From NCBI RefSeq assembly GCF_014252075.1, contig NZ_CP059209.1, forward strand, positions 358,818-422,817: DNA of 64,000 nt, read 5' to 3'. The translations under genes and the position numbers were made by a program. Below the pieces are notes generated by a model. The model saw only the letters and a list, made by a program, of their open reading frames with translations, had not been told where the DNA came from and ran no database searches. Shown here one piece after another: positions 28,610-38,482 of this stretch (positions are counted from its first letter, which is position 1; every line of letters begins with the position of its first letter). This DNA is from Blattabacterium cuenoti (GTDB lineage: Bacteria; Bacteroidota; Bacteroidia; Flavobacteriales; Blattabacteriaceae).

Positions 28610-29517
28610 AAAAAAAGATTATCAACTGACAGATATCTTTCTCCAGTATCATAATTAAACGTCAATATTATAGATTTTTCGGAAAAATTAGATAATTGTT
28701 GATCTATAGCAGACAGGACTGCTCCTGTAGAGATTCCAACAAGAATTCCTTCTTTTTTTGCTATTTTACGAACAAAAATAAAAGCATCTTCTTTTGAGAC
28801 TAAAAAAGATCCATCTAATATTTTGACATTCAAAATGGAAGGAATAAAACCAGCACCTAATCCTTGTAAAAAATGTGAATTTGCCTCTCCTCCAAATATC
28901 ACTGAAGACTCCACAGGTTCCACTGAAAAAATTTTTAGATTCGGATATTTTTTTTTTAATACTTCTCCTATCCCAGTAATATGTCCACCAGTTCCAACTC
29001 CTGTAATAAAATAATCTATTCCTTCAGGAAAATCATCTATGATTTCTTTTGCTGTTGTCTCTCTATGAATATTGGGATTAGATATATTATCAAATTGTTT
29101 CGGCATCCATGAATTAGGAATTGTATCAATTAGTTCTTCTGCTTTTTTAATAGACCCCTTCATTCCATCTTCTCTTGGAGTCAAGATAAATTTTGCTCCG
29201 AAAATGGAAAATAATTTTCTTCTTTCAACACTCATAGATTCTGGCATTACTAAAATAAGACTATAACCTTTAACAGAACAAACCATAGCTAATCCTATCC
29301 CTGTATTTCCAGAAGTAGGTTCTATAATAAGATCTCCTTTATGAAGCGCTCCTTTTTTTTCAGCATCTTCTATCATCGATAAAGCTATTCTATCTTTTAT
29401 ACTTCCTCCTGGATTATTTTTTTCTAATTTCATCCAGACTTGGTGGTTCGGATATAATTTATTCAGACGAACATGAGGTGTATTTCCAATAGTTTTTAAA
29501 ATACTATCAACTTTCAT
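28606..29517 (-). CDS. cysK: Cysteine synthase (O-acetylserine sulfhydrylase)
   Basis: This PLP enzyme makes cysteine from O-acetylserine and sulfide. The 303-residue protein has the PLP lysine in [16 protein letters not shown] (Lys about 42), the substrate loop [14 protein letters not shown] and the phosphate-binding [17 protein letters not shown]-type [10 protein letters not shown] is also present. The region [19 protein letters not shown] resembles CysK more than CysM, but the A/B isozyme call is not firm. It lies between cysE, its substrate supplier, and cobA. Confidence 0.93.
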   Translation of the reverse strand: MKVDSILKTIGNTPHVRLNKLYPNHQVWMKLEKNNPGGSIKDRIALSMIEDAEKKGALHKGDLIIEPTSGNTGIGLAMVCSVKGYSLILVMPESMSVERRKLFSIFGAKFILTPREDGMKGSIKKAEELIDTIPNSWMPKQFDNISNPNIHRETTAKEIIDDFPEGIDYFITGVGTGGHITGIGEVLKKKYPNLKIFSVEPVESSVIFGGEANSHFLQGLGAGFIPSILNVKILDGSFLVSKEDAFIFVRKIAKKEGILVGISTGAVLSAIDQQLSNFSEKSIILTFNYDTGERYLSVDNLFL

Positions 29518-29534
29518 TTATTTTATTTTTTTTA

Positions 29535-30359
29535 TTATATCATAAAATTAATAGGATCAGGAAAAGGACTATTATTTCTCATTTTTATTTCGCTTTTTTG
29601 ATATACTATAGAAAAAGGAGGAACACTTCGTGTTAACCAAACATTTCCTCCAATTACACTATCATGACCTATTATGGTTTCTCCTCCTAAAATCGTAGCT
29701 CCTGCATAAATAGTAACTTGATCTTCTATAGTAGGATGACGTTTTTTATTAGATAACTTTTTATCCACATGAATTGCTCCTAAAGTAACTCCTTGATATA
29801 TTTTAACTTTATTTCCTATTTTTGTACTGGAACCTATAACTATTCCTGTTCCATGATCAATTGCAAAAGATTTCCCTATTTCTGCAGAAGCATGAATATC
29901 TACTCCAGTTTTACTGTGTGCATATTCTGTAATCAATCTTGGAATAATTGGAATTTTCTGAATCCAAAATTGATGAGCTATTCTGTATAATGCAGTGGCA
30001 AAAAAGCCAGGATAAGAAATAAAAATTTCTTCTACAATTGTTGCTGCAGGATCAGATTCCAAGATAGCATAAGCGTCTATTATCAATGTTTGATAAATAT
30101 TGGGAAGTTCTTCAAAAAATTTTTTAGAAAGATTATTAGAATCTTTTTGATTGATATTTAATTCAAGAAAAATTTCATATAAAAGATTAAAGAGTTTTTT
30201 ATAATTTTCTTTGATAAGAATTGTATTTTGTAAAATATATCGATCGGAAGTAAATAGAAAATTAAATAAAGCTTCTATAAAATCCTCAGATTTTTTTTTA
30301 TTAGGAAAAGGATTTCTTTTTTTCTTATCTTCAAATATAATATTTAAAAAATCTAACAT
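29535..30359 (-). CDS. cysE: Serine O-acetyltransferase
   Basis: CysE acetylates serine with acetyl-CoA to O-acetylserine. The 274-residue protein has an alpha-helical N-terminal half and a left-handed beta-helix of hexapeptide repeats (VDIHASAEIGKSFAIDHGTG, about residues 150-170). The catalytic histidine is in IDHGTGIVIG, and ATILGGETIIGHDSVIGGNV follows. The C-terminal tail INFMI ends in a hydrophobic residue as needed to dock into cysteine synthase, though docking is an inference. Spacing of 14-17 bp to its neighbours fits cotranscription. Confidence 0.94.
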   Translation of the reverse strand: MLDFLNIIFEDKKKRNPFPNKKKSEDFIEALFNFLFTSDRYILQNTILIKENYKKLFNLLYEIFLELNINQKDSNNLSKKFFEELPNIYQTLIIDAYAILESDPAATIVEEIFISYPGFFATALYRIAHQFWIQKIPIIPRLITEYAHSKTGVDIHASAEIGKSFAIDHGTGIVIGSSTKIGNKVKIYQGVTLGAIHVDKKLSNKKRHPTIEDQVTIYAGATILGGETIIGHDSVIGGNVWLTRSVPPFSIVYQKSEIKMRNNSPFPDPINFMI

Positions 30360-30373
30360 TTATTTAATTTAAT

Positions 30374-31627
30374 TTATTGAATCATACAAGCCGCCACTGT
30401 AGAATAATTTGTTTCATCTATTAAAATGCAAGATCCATTTTCTTTTATTTTTTTATAAGGATCATGTGGAACAGGGACAGATGTTTTCACTTTTACTTTG
30501 ACTAAATCATTCAATCCAGCATGATCTGGTGTATTTTCTTTTTTTAGAGTATTCACATCTATACGATAAGAAATATTTTTGATAAGAACTGAAACTTGAA
30601 AACTGTGAATTTGAAATAAATACTTATTTCCATTTTTTAATATTTTATTTGACATCCAGCAAATAATCATATCAAATTCTTGAGAAAAAATAGGGAGGTC
30701 TTCATTTTTTTTCACTATAAGATCTCCGCGAGAAACGTCTATTTCATCTTCTAAATACATAACTATACTCTGTGGAGAAAATCCTTCTTCTATTCTTAAT
30801 CCACTTTTTTCTATTCTTTTTATAAATGTTCTATTTTTAGAGGGATAAATGATTACTTCATCCCCAATTTTATATATTCCACTAATAATTTTACCAGCAT
30901 ATCCACGAGATAGATCCTCCTTATTATTGGAACGAATGACATATTGAATAGGATATCTAGAAGCTTTTAAATAAGTTTTTTTTTGAATAACAACATTTTC
31001 TAATAAAGAAAGAAGACTCGGTCCAGTATACCATTTCATATGATATGATTTATCCACTACATTATCTCCGTTTTTTGCACTAATAGGAATCATGTCTACG
31101 TCCTTTAACCCGACTCTTCTAGCAGTAACTTGATACTTATTAATAATCGATTTATAAATACGATCATCATAATTAATTAAATCCATTTTGTTAATAGCAA
31201 GTATAATTTTTGGAATATTGAGCAACCCAAGAATTAAAGAATGTCTTTGTGTTTGTTCTACAATTCCATGACATGCATCAATCAAAACAATAGCCAAATC
31301 TATATGAGAGGCCCCTGTTACCATATTTCTAGTGTATTGAATATGTCCTGGAACATCAGCTATAATAAATTTTCTTTTAGATGTAGAAAAATATTTATAG
31401 GCAACATCAATAGTTATACCTTGTTCTCTCTCGGCTCTTAATCCATCAGTAAACAGAGATAAATCGATTTTCTTTTTTTGATTATTTCCATGTTTTTTTA
31501 TACTTTTTTCTGTGACTATAGATAATTGGTCCATAAGTATAGAATGACTATCGTACAATAATCGTCCAATAAGAGTACTTTTCCCATTATCTACGCTACC
31601 TGATGTCATAAATCTTAAAGTGTCCAT
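30374..31627 (-). CDS. cysN: Sulfate adenylyltransferase GTPase subunit
   Basis: CysN is the GTPase that drives APS formation by CysD. The 417-residue protein has the G1 motif SGSVDNGKSTLIGRLLYDS at the N-terminus, the G3 motif DVPGHIQYTRNMVTGAS and the G4 motif NKMD, followed by two beta-barrel domains. There is no C-terminal APS kinase (CysC) extension, which fits direct use of APS by the CysH type found here. It follows cysD by 10 bp. Confidence 0.96.
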   Translation of the reverse strand: MDTLRFMTSGSVDNGKSTLIGRLLYDSHSILMDQLSIVTEKSIKKHGNNQKKKIDLSLFTDGLRAEREQGITIDVAYKYFSTSKRKFIIADVPGHIQYTRNMVTGASHIDLAIVLIDACHGIVEQTQRHSLILGLLNIPKIILAINKMDLINYDDRIYKSIINKYQVTARRVGLKDVDMIPISAKNGDNVVDKSYHMKWYTGPSLLSLLENVVIQKKTYLKASRYPIQYVIRSNNKEDLSRGYAGKIISGIYKIGDEVIIYPSKNRTFIKRIEKSGLRIEEGFSPQSIVMYLEDEIDVSRGDLIVKKNEDLPIFSQEFDMIICWMSNKILKNGNKYLFQIHSFQVSVLIKNISYRIDVNTLKKENTPDHAGLNDLVKVKVKTSVPVPHDPYKKIKENGSCILIDETNYSTVAACMIQ

Positions 31628-31637
31628 TATGAATTTT

Positions 31638-32546
31638 TTAAAAGTATCCTTGTTTTTTTCTATCTTCCATAGCTGTTTCAGAAAAAGAATCGTCTATTCT
31701 GGTTTGACCTCTTTCACTTATTTTTGTATTTAAAAGTTCTTGAATTATTTGTTCAACATTAGTAGCCATTGATTCTATAGCTGCTGTGCAAGTCATATCT
31801 CCTATAGTACGATAACGTAATTTTTTGATGTGGACAACCTCATCAGGATTGGGTTTAATCAAATCAGATATTGCCATCCATTTTCCTCGAATATTAATAG
31901 CTCTTCTTTCATGCGAAAAATAAATGGAAGGCAATAAAATATTTTCTTTTTTTATATAATTCCATACATCTATTTCTGTCCAATTACTAATTGGAAAAAC
32001 TCTCACATTTTCTCCTTTATATATTTTTCCATTATAAATATTCCATAATTCAGGTCTTTGCAGTTTAGGATCCCAGAATCCAAATTCATTTCTAATAGAA
32101 AAAATTCTTTCTTTGGATCTTGCTTTTTCTTCATCTCTACGTCCTCCTCCAATACATGCATCAAATTGAAATTCTTCAATAGTATCTATCAACGTATAAG
32201 ATTGTAAAACATTCCTATTGGGAAATCTTCCTTTAGGCTCAGATAAATTTCTTTGAACTATAGTTTTTTCTACTTTTCGTATAATAATTTCTTCTTTAAT
32301 TTCTTTTACTAGCCAATTTCTAAATTCCAATGTTTCAGGAAAATTATATCCAGTATCAATATGAACTAAAGGAAATGGTATTTTTCCAGGTTTAAAAGCT
32401 TTTAAGGCTAAATGAACTAATAAAATAGAGTCTTTTCCTCCAGAAAATAACAAACACGGTTTATCAAACTGTCCTGCTACTTCCCTATAAATATGAATAG
32501 ATTCTGATTCTAATTCTTCTAAATAATTTAAATAATAAGTTTTCAT
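31638..32546 (-). CDS. cysD: Sulfate adenylyltransferase catalytic subunit
   Basis: CysD forms adenylyl sulfate (APS) from ATP and sulfate. The 302-residue protein has the PP-loop LLFSGGKDSILLVHLALKAF (about residues 32-51), HIDTGYNFPETLEFRN and the conserved GGGRRDEEKARSKER. The C-terminus SETAMEDRKKQGYF is typical of CysD. It pairs with CysN, encoded 10 bp downstream. Confidence 0.97.
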   Translation of the reverse strand: MKTYYLNYLEELESESIHIYREVAGQFDKPCLLFSGGKDSILLVHLALKAFKPGKIPFPLVHIDTGYNFPETLEFRNWLVKEIKEEIIIRKVEKTIVQRNLSEPKGRFPNRNVLQSYTLIDTIEEFQFDACIGGGRRDEEKARSKERIFSIRNEFGFWDPKLQRPELWNIYNGKIYKGENVRVFPISNWTEIDVWNYIKKENILLPSIYFSHERRAINIRGKWMAISDLIKPNPDEVVHIKKLRYRTIGDMTCTAAIESMATNVEQIIQELLNTKISERGQTRIDDSFSETAMEDRKKQGYF

Positions 32547-32579
32547 GTTTCTCCATTTTGTGTAATTTTTTTTGAATTT

Positions 32580-33314
32580 TTACTTTTTAGTGTGTAACCC
32601 ACATTCTTTTTTTATAGTGTCATCCTCCCACCACCAACGCCCACTTCGATAGCTCTCCCCAAATTTAACTGAACGAGTACATGGAGAACATCCTATGCTT
32701 AAAAAACCTTTGTCGTATAAAGGATTATAAGGAATTTTGTATTTTTTTACCATTTTCTCTATACTTTCTAATTTCCAATCATAAAGAGGATGATATTTAA
32801 TCAAATGATATTTTGAATCCCATTCCAAATAATTTAGTTTTTTTCTCTCTACAGAATGTTCTGCTCGCAATCCGGTGACCCATACAAAGTTTCCTTTTAA
32901 AGCTCTTTTTAGTGGTTCTACTTTACGTAAAAAACAACATTTTACTCTATTTTTTACATTATCATAAAATGAATTTGGTCCATTTTCTGACAAAAATTTC
33001 TCCAAACTATCTTGATTAGGAGAATAAGCAGAAATAGAATATCCATAAAATTTATTTGTATCTTTCCAAACTTTATAAGTTTCTTCAAACAATCTTCCTG
33101 TATCTAAAGTGAATATTTTTATGGGAATTTTATTTGATAAAATAAAATGAGAAATTAATTGATCTTCAATGTTAAAACTTGTAGAAAAAACTATTTTTCC
33201 TGGAAAAAAATTTGAAAGAGTTCTTAATTTATCCTCTACAGAAGTGGACTTAATTTCTTTTGAAAGATCAGATAAACATTCTTGTGATGAAACTTTCCAT
33301 TTCATATTTTTCAT
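32580..33314 (-). CDS. cysH: Adenylyl-sulfate (APS) reductase, CysH family
   Basis: CysH reduces activated sulfate to sulfite. The 244-residue protein has the PAPS-reductase fold ([19 protein letters not shown]), paired cysteines in [12 protein letters not shown] (about residues 126-127) and CSPC in [10 protein letters not shown] (about 209-212). The four cysteines are the 4Fe-4S ligands that mark APS-using reductases, while PAPS-specific enzymes lack them. The redox cysteine is in the C-terminal ECGLH. It is the first gene of the nine-gene cys operon, read from a promoter near 33392 through a hairpin-containing leader. Confidence 0.95.
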   Translation of the reverse strand: MKNMKWKVSSQECLSDLSKEIKSTSVEDKLRTLSNFFPGKIVFSTSFNIEDQLISHFILSNKIPIKIFTLDTGRLFEETYKVWKDTNKFYGYSISAYSPNQDSLEKFLSENGPNSFYDNVKNRVKCCFLRKVEPLKRALKGNFVWVTGLRAEHSVERKKLNYLEWDSKYHLIKYHPLYDWKLESIEKMVKKYKIPYNPLYDKGFLSIGCSPCTRSVKFGESYRSGRWWWEDDTIKKECGLHTKK

Positions 33315-33325
33315 TCATTACCATA

Positions 33326-33357
33326 AAAACAAAAAACCCTTCGAATCATTCAAAGGG
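33326..33357 (-). terminator. Terminator-like hairpin in the cys operon leader
   Basis: On the minus strand CCCTTTGAATGATTCGAAGGG forms a stem with one mismatch and is followed by TTTTTTGTTTTT, a classic intrinsic terminator shape. It lies about 12-45 bp before the cysH ATG and downstream of the probable promoter at 33392-33399, so it is inside the leader. A second hairpin (ATAGAT-TTTGT-ATCTAT, 33365-33381) lies just before it. The arrangement suggests attenuation control of the whole operon. No known riboswitch motif is recognised. Confidence 0.6.
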
Positions 33358-33391
33358 ATGTCAGATAGATACAAAATCTATTCTTTTCACA

Positions 33392-33399
33392 CAAATATA
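33392..33399 (-). promoter_or_regulatory. -7 promoter element of the cys operon
   Basis: The minus strand reads TATATTTG, then TGT, matching TAnnTTTG, 77 bp before the cysH start. It would give a leader of about 70 bases containing the two hairpins at 33337-33381. Confidence 0.5.
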
Positions 33400-33468
33400 A
33401 GAATTTTATTATTAAATATTTTGATAAAAATATGTAATATTATTTTGTTTAAAAAATTTTGTAATCCC

Positions 33469-34698
33469 ATGAAAAAAATTAAAGTAAATAATCCTATAGT
33501 AGAAATAGATGGAGATGAGATGGCCAGAATTATATGGAAATATATTAAAAAGTATTTTATTCTTCCTTACTTAGATATGGAGATCATTTATTTCGATCTA
33601 GAAATAAAAAATAGAAATCTTACCAATGATCAAATAACCATAAACGCTGCTTATGCCATAAAAAAATATAATGTTGGAATTAAATGTGCAACAATAACGC
33701 CAGATGAAGATAGGATGAAGGAATTTCATTTGAAAAAAATGTGGAAATCTCCAAATGGAACTATACGAAACATTATTAATGGAACTGTTTTCAGAGAACC
33801 TATCATAGTTAATAATATCCCTCGTTTAATACCAAATTGGAAAAATCCTATATGTATAGCCCGTCATGCTTATGCAGACCAATATAAAGCAACAGATTTT
33901 ACAACTGAGGAAAAAGGAAAACTGTATATTTATTTTATTCCAGATAACAAAAAAAATAAATCAAAAAAATTTGAAATACATCATTTTATGGGCCCTGGAA
34001 TTGCTATGGGAATGTACAATACGGATCAATCCATATGTGGATTTGCTCGTTCTTGTTTTAATTATTCCATATATAAAAAAATGCCTCTGTTTCTTTCTAC
34101 CAAGAATACCATTATGAAATCATATGATGGAAAATATAAAAAAATTTTCCAAGATCTATATAACACTGAATTTAAATCAAAATTTGAAGAATTAAAAATT
34201 ACTTATGAACATCGTTTAATAGATGATATGATAGCAAAAGCAATCAAATCAAATGGAGGATTCATATGGGCTTGTAAAAATTATGATGGGGATGTACAAT
34301 CTGATTGCATTGCTCAAGGATTTGGATCATTAGGGATGATGACTTCAGTCTTACTTACTCCAGATGGAAAAACCTTAGAATCTGAAGCGGCTCATGGGAC
34401 TATAACCCGACATTATCGATTATATCAGAAAGGGCAAAAGACCTCTACCAATCCTATTGCTTCTATTTTTTCCTGGACTAGAGGACTTAAACATCGTGCT
34501 TTTTTAGATAAAAATATGGATTTGAAATATTTTTCTGAAAAAATGGAAAAAACATGTATAGATTTTATAGAATCCGGAAAAATGACTAAAGATTTGTTTC
34601 AATTAGCTTATGGAAATAAATATAACAATGAAAAAAATTATTTAGACACCAAAACCTTTCTTAAAGAATTAAAAATTCTTTTCGATAAAAAAATATAA
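33469..34698 (+). CDS. icd: Isocitrate dehydrogenase (NADP-dependent, eukaryotic-like type)
   Basis: Icd converts isocitrate to 2-oxoglutarate, giving NADPH. The 409-residue protein has [13 protein letters not shown] near the N-terminus, [34 protein letters not shown] (substrate site), [20 protein letters not shown] and [18 protein letters not shown] with the NADP-binding region. The open frame extends 100 codons upstream into the divergent cysH gene, but the ATG at 33469 gives the family start [19 protein letters not shown]. Its 3' end overlaps menE by 30 bp and runs into a hairpin terminator. Confidence 0.96.
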   Translation: MKKIKVNNPIVEIDGDEMARIIWKYIKKYFILPYLDMEIIYFDLEIKNRNLTNDQITINAAYAIKKYNVGIKCATITPDEDRMKEFHLKKMWKSPNGTIRNIINGTVFREPIIVNNIPRLIPNWKNPICIARHAYADQYKATDFTTEEKGKLYIYFIPDNKKNKSKKFEIHHFMGPGIAMGMYNTDQSICGFARSCFNYSIYKKMPLFLSTKNTIMKSYDGKYKKIFQDLYNTEFKSKFEELKITYEHRLIDDMIAKAIKSNGGFIWACKNYDGDVQSDCIAQGFGSLGMMTSVLLTPDGKTLESEAAHGTITRHYRLYQKGQKTSTNPIASIFSWTRGLKHRAFLDKNMDLKYFSEKMEKTCIDFIESGKMTKDLFQLAYGNKYNNEKNYLDTKTFLKELKILFDKKI

Positions 34699-35754
34699 TA
34701 CAAATATAAAAATTTGTATTTTTTGAATTAATTTATTCATAATCTCTTTTCTTCTCACTTTTCCAAGTGAATTTTCTATAAAATTAGAAAAAAAGAAAAT
34801 TTTTTTTGGTTTGTGAAATTTATTTTTTCCATTGAAAATAATTTCTGGAAATTTGAGTGGAAAAGGATCTCCCTCAATAACTAATACTATTTCTTCTCCC
34901 AAAATTTTATTTGGAATTGAAGATATAAAAAATCGTTTATGAAAAGGAATAAAAGAACTTATTTTTTTTTCTATTAATTCAGGAATAATTTTTATTCCTC
35001 CACTATTGATTACATTATCATATCTTCCTTTCCAGTAAAATGTATCATTAGATCTCATATGAACTATATCATTTGTTTGTAAAAAATTCCTAGAACATGG
35101 TGATAAAATTTTCAAGCAATTTCTTTTATCTACACTCAAATGTATATCTTGAAATGATTTATAAAAAGTAAATTTATTTGATCCACTAATTTTTCTTAGA
35201 GCTACATGACCCAATGTTTCTGTCATTCCATAAGTAGCATAACAAATAGTTGAAATATTTTTTAATTTCCTTTCCAAAAAATTGGAAATGGGACATCCTC
35301 CTATTAAAAGAATTTTAATATATTTTAAATATTTTAAACTAAAAAAAACTTGCATGGGAACCATTGATGTAATATCGAAATGTTCTTTGATATTTATTAA
35401 AGGATTAGACGATGGAGGAACACAATAAATTTTCCACTTAAAAATCATAGCACGAACTAAAAACATTTTAGCTGCTATAAAATCTGGAGATAAACATAAT
35501 AAACCTCTTACTCCCCTTTTTTTTAGTTTTAAAAATTCGACAGTTTTTATAGCTCTTTCAAAAAAATGCTTTTTTTTAAAATATATTATTTTTGGAGAAC
35601 CTGTAGTTCCAGAAGTTGAAACAGATAATATAGATTCATTATTATACCATTTTTTTAAAAATGAAAAAATAGCATTTTTCCAATGAAAATTTCCTTTGAA
35701 AAAATTGGAATAAGAATCATTCAATGTTTTTTTAGAAGAAAAATCAATCCACAT
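34669..35754 (-). CDS. menE: o-Succinylbenzoate-CoA ligase (short form)
   Basis: MenE activates o-succinylbenzoate with CoA in menaquinone synthesis. The 361-residue protein is an ANL-family adenylating enzyme with the P-loop [18 protein letters not shown] (about residues 46-63), [14 protein letters not shown], the hinge [16 protein letters not shown] and the C-terminal lysine region [10 protein letters not shown]. It is shorter than usual MenE (about 450), as in other Flavobacteria. The last 20 residues ([14 protein letters not shown]) come from the terminator region and overlap icd, so they may be a neutral tail. It follows menC by 4 bp. Confidence 0.9.
   Translation of the reverse strand: MWIDFSSKKTLNDSYSNFFKGNFHWKNAIFSFLKKWYNNESILSVSTSGTTGSPKIIYFKKKHFFERAIKTVEFLKLKKRGVRGLLCLSPDFIAAKMFLVRAMIFKWKIYCVPPSSNPLINIKEHFDITSMVPMQVFFSLKYLKYIKILLIGGCPISNFLERKLKNISTICYATYGMTETLGHVALRKISGSNKFTFYKSFQDIHLSVDKRNCLKILSPCSRNFLQTNDIVHMRSNDTFYWKGRYDNVINSGGIKIIPELIEKKISSFIPFHKRFFISSIPNKILGEEIVLVIEGDPFPLKFPEIIFNGKNKFHKPKKIFFFSNFIENSLGKVRRKEIMNKLIQKIQIFIFVLYFFIEKNF
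34698..34725. terminator. Bidirectional terminator at the icd/menE junction
   Basis: ATACAAAT and ATTTGTAT form a perfect 8-bp stem around ATAAAA, followed by TTTTTTG on the plus strand and preceded by an A-rich stretch that gives T's on the minus strand. It starts at the icd stop codon and lies within the last codons of menE, so it can serve both convergent genes. Confidence 0.65.
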
Positions 35755-35758
35755 TTTT

Positions 35759-36769
35759 TCATTTATTAAAAAAGGAAACTTCCCATTTCATAGATGGATT
35801 ATACCAAATAGAACCTTTTTTAATTTCTAAAGGAGAACTCCAATTATTCACATACAAAACTCCTGTATTTAATCCATAGACATGAGAATAAATATTTTGA
35901 TCTTCATATTTTTTTTTCATCATAAAAGCCCATTGAGCAATAGCATTAATACCAATGTTACTTTCTAAAGAAGAACTAATCCACCATTTAATTTTCCTTT
36001 TGTTAGCTTCTAATATCCATTCTTTAGTTCCATAAAAACCTCCATTTATACTAGGCTTCAATACCACATATTTAGGAAATATAACATCCAATAATCTTTT
36101 TTTATCTTTTAATTTATGAATACCTCCTAATTCTTCGTCTAATGCTATAGGTAATTTTGATTTTTTACAAATTTCTGACATATTTTTCCAATTCCCAGAT
36201 AATATAGGCTGTTCCATTGAATGAACTATACTTAAATCATAAAGTTTATTTAAACAATACAAAGCTTTTTTAGAATTTTCAAAACAACCATTTGCATCTA
36301 CACGTATTTTTATAGATGGATATTTTTTTTGAATTATTTTTAATATTAAATACTGATCTTCGAAAGAATCCACGCTAATTTTCATTTTTATAAATGAAAA
36401 CCCCTTAATAATTTTTCTTTCTATTTCTTTTATTAGATTATCTATATCATTTGTTCTTTCCTTATTTTTTTTAAAGGATTTAAGCCACATCAAAGCATTT
36501 ACAGATATCCCTTTTTTTCCATGAGTAAATTCTGAGTCATATAATATAGGAAACTTGTTTTTTAAGCTTAAAAAAGCTTGTTCTAATCCAAAAAAAATGG
36601 ATGAATATGAGATATATTTACGATAATAATGTATTTCTGTTTTTTTTAAAGAAATTACTTTTTTGGAAAGATTTTCTAATTCATTTTTAAAGTGATTTAA
36701 ATTTTTTGAAACTGATATTTCCAATATTGGATTACATTCTCCTATTCCTATTTTATTATTTTTTTTCAA
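35759..36769 (-). CDS. menC: o-Succinylbenzoate synthase
   Basis: MenC dehydrates SHCHC to o-succinylbenzoate. The 336-residue protein belongs to the enolase superfamily: KxK lysines in GFSFIKMKIS (about residue 138), metal ligands in IRVDANGCFE, SMEQPI and IALDEELGG, and the second lysine in VVLKPSINGGFYGT. Length is normal for the flavobacterial type. A gap of 106 bp separates it from the hydrolase gene upstream, the largest inside this men cluster. Confidence 0.92.
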   Translation of the reverse strand: MKKNNKIGIGECNPILEISVSKNLNHFKNELENLSKKVISLKKTEIHYYRKYISYSSIFFGLEQAFLSLKNKFPILYDSEFTHGKKGISVNALMWLKSFKKNKERTNDIDNLIKEIERKIIKGFSFIKMKISVDSFEDQYLILKIIQKKYPSIKIRVDANGCFENSKKALYCLNKLYDLSIVHSMEQPILSGNWKNMSEICKKSKLPIALDEELGGIHKLKDKKRLLDVIFPKYVVLKPSINGGFYGTKEWILEANKRKIKWWISSSLESNIGINAIAQWAFMMKKKYEDQNIYSHVYGLNTGVLYVNNWSSPLEIKKGSIWYNPSMKWEVSFFNK

Positions 36770-36875
36770 TATAATAAACCAAATAGTATTATAATCAAAT
36801 ATTCTTTTGGAATTAAATATTTTCTTTATAAAAAAAAACTTTTTTTTTTATAAAGAAATTTATTTTATCCATATA

Positions 36876-37571
36876 TTAAATAAATATAGATTCTCCAATT
36901 TCTAATAGAATTAGTTCTTTTCCATTTTTATGGAACCTTTTTTTAGCTTCATCTTTATCAATTAGAATTTCTTCAAAAGTATTATAATGAACTCCTAATA
37001 TTTTCTTGCACTTCAGAAAATCTGAAGCAAGAATTGCTTCTTCTATATCCATCGTATATCTTCCTCCTATTGGTAGGATAGAAAGTTTCAGTTTTCCAAA
37101 ACTAGGAATAATATGCATTTCACTCGTCAAAGATGTATCTCCCGATATATATAAATTTCCTTCATCTGTATGTAAGAGAAATCCTCCAGGGTTTCCACCA
37201 TAAGTTCCATCATTAAAAACACTAGAATGAGCTGCCCAAACATATTTTAATTTTCCAAAAGAAAAAGAAATGAAAGATCCATAATTCATTCCACATGTTT
37301 TGATTCCTTTTTTTTCAAAATAATTGGAGATCTCATAATTAGAAATAACTAAAGCATTATTAAATTTTTGTGAAAAAAATTCTACATCACATACGTGATC
37401 ATAATGAGCATGAGTTAACAATATATAATCTACTTTTTTTAAAAGATCAACATATTTCAAGAAATTTTTATTTTGAAAAAGAGGATTTCCAGAAAAAAAA
37501 GGATCTATTAATAAATATTTGTCATGTATTTCCAATACACATGTGCTATGAGAAAAAAAAGTGATTTTCAT
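36876..37571 (-). CDS. Metal-dependent hydrolase, metallo-beta-lactamase fold (UPF0173-like)
   Basis: The 231-residue protein has the metallo-beta-lactamase zinc motif LTHAHYDHVCDV (HxHxDH, about residues 53-64), a second ligand region WAAHSSVF, ISGDTSLTSEM and the C-terminal GVHYNTFEEI. It matches the UPF0173 family of uncharacterised hydrolases. It lies 5 bp after menA and before menC, inside the menaquinone cluster, a position that suggests a role in that pathway. A thioesterase role on DHNA-CoA is a guess; no direct evidence exists in the sequence. Confidence 0.85.
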   Translation of the reverse strand: MKITFFSHSTCVLEIHDKYLLIDPFFSGNPLFQNKNFLKYVDLLKKVDYILLTHAHYDHVCDVEFFSQKFNNALVISNYEISNYFEKKGIKTCGMNYGSFISFSFGKLKYVWAAHSSVFNDGTYGGNPGGFLLHTDEGNLYISGDTSLTSEMHIIPSFGKLKLSILPIGGRYTMDIEEAILASDFLKCKKILGVHYNTFEEILIDKDEAKKRFHKNGKELILLEIGESIFI

Positions 37572-37576
37572 AATTT

Positions 37577-38482
37577 TTATAAAAAATTGCTGCCCCCTAT
37601 ACTTAATCCATACAAAAAAACAATCAAAACTAGTCTTTTTAACTCCAAGTTAAACAACTTATCATCCTTTAAAAAAAGGATTATTTTAACATGATAAATT
37701 AAAAACATGACGACTAATATAAAGAAAATCCATTGGTAAATGGTTTTTTGATTCAAAAAAATAAAAAAAGCTCCTAAAAAAATTGAAATAAATATGGAAA
37801 TAGCATGATATAATTTTGCACGTTTCATCCCCAACCATCCTGCTATAGTATATTTTCCGTTTTCATAATCATTATTTAAATCTCTCATATTATTTATGTT
37901 TAAAACAGCTACATTTAACAACCCCATAGATAATGATAATAAAAACATATCCATATGTAAGGTCTGTGTATATAAAAAATAACTTCCTTCTACTGAAATA
38001 AGTCCAAAGAAAATGAAAACAAATAAATCCCCCATTCCTATTATATATCCATAAGGAGAAGATCCAATAGAGTACTTTATAGAACTATAAATACAAACAA
38101 AAACTCCTATAAAATAAAATAAAAAAACAAAAATTTTTTTGTATGAAATGCTTTGATAAAGCAATAAAAATCCTGATAAAAAAGATAATATAGAAAACAA
38201 ATAAATAGCTTTCTTCATTTTCGATAAAGAAATAAGCCCACATTGAATTGTTCTTTTTGGACCTATACGTTTAAAATTATCAACTCCTGTTATGCTATCT
38301 CCATAATCATTTGAAAAATTAGCCAATATTTGCAATAATAAAGCTGTAAGGACACAAAAAATGTATATTTTTAAATTGACATGAACTCTAGACTTAGAAA
38401 CAAGAAAACTTAAAGTTATTCCAGAAAAAGATAAAGGTAAAGTATGTAAACGAGCTGCATAGATCCAATACTTTAATCTCAT
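37577..38482 (-). CDS. menA: 1,4-Dihydroxy-2-naphthoate polyprenyltransferase
   Basis: MenA attaches the polyprenyl chain to DHNA at the membrane. The 301-residue UbiA-family protein has about eight to nine membrane segments and the two aspartate-rich motifs [15 protein letters not shown] (about residues 57-71) and [16 protein letters not shown] (about 196-211). The prenyl donor probably comes from the synthase at 3019. It overlaps menB by 4 bp (ATGA). Confidence 0.94.
   Translation of the reverse strand: MRLKYWIYAARLHTLPLSFSGITLSFLVSKSRVHVNLKIYIFCVLTALLLQILANFSNDYGDSITGVDNFKRIGPKRTIQCGLISLSKMKKAIYLFSILSFLSGFLLLYQSISYKKIFVFLFYFIGVFVCIYSSIKYSIGSSPYGYIIGMGDLFVFIFFGLISVEGSYFLYTQTLHMDMFLLSLSMGLLNVAVLNINNMRDLNNDYENGKYTIAGWLGMKRAKLYHAISIFISIFLGAFFIFLNQKTIYQWIFFILVVMFLIYHVKIILFLKDDKLFNLELKRLVLIVFLYGLSIGGSNFL

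Noticed and set aside
33169..33468. 100-codon N-terminal extension of icd
   Set aside because: It overlaps cysH on the other strand and the cys leader, and has no similarity to isocitrate dehydrogenases; the ATG at 33469 gives the family start.
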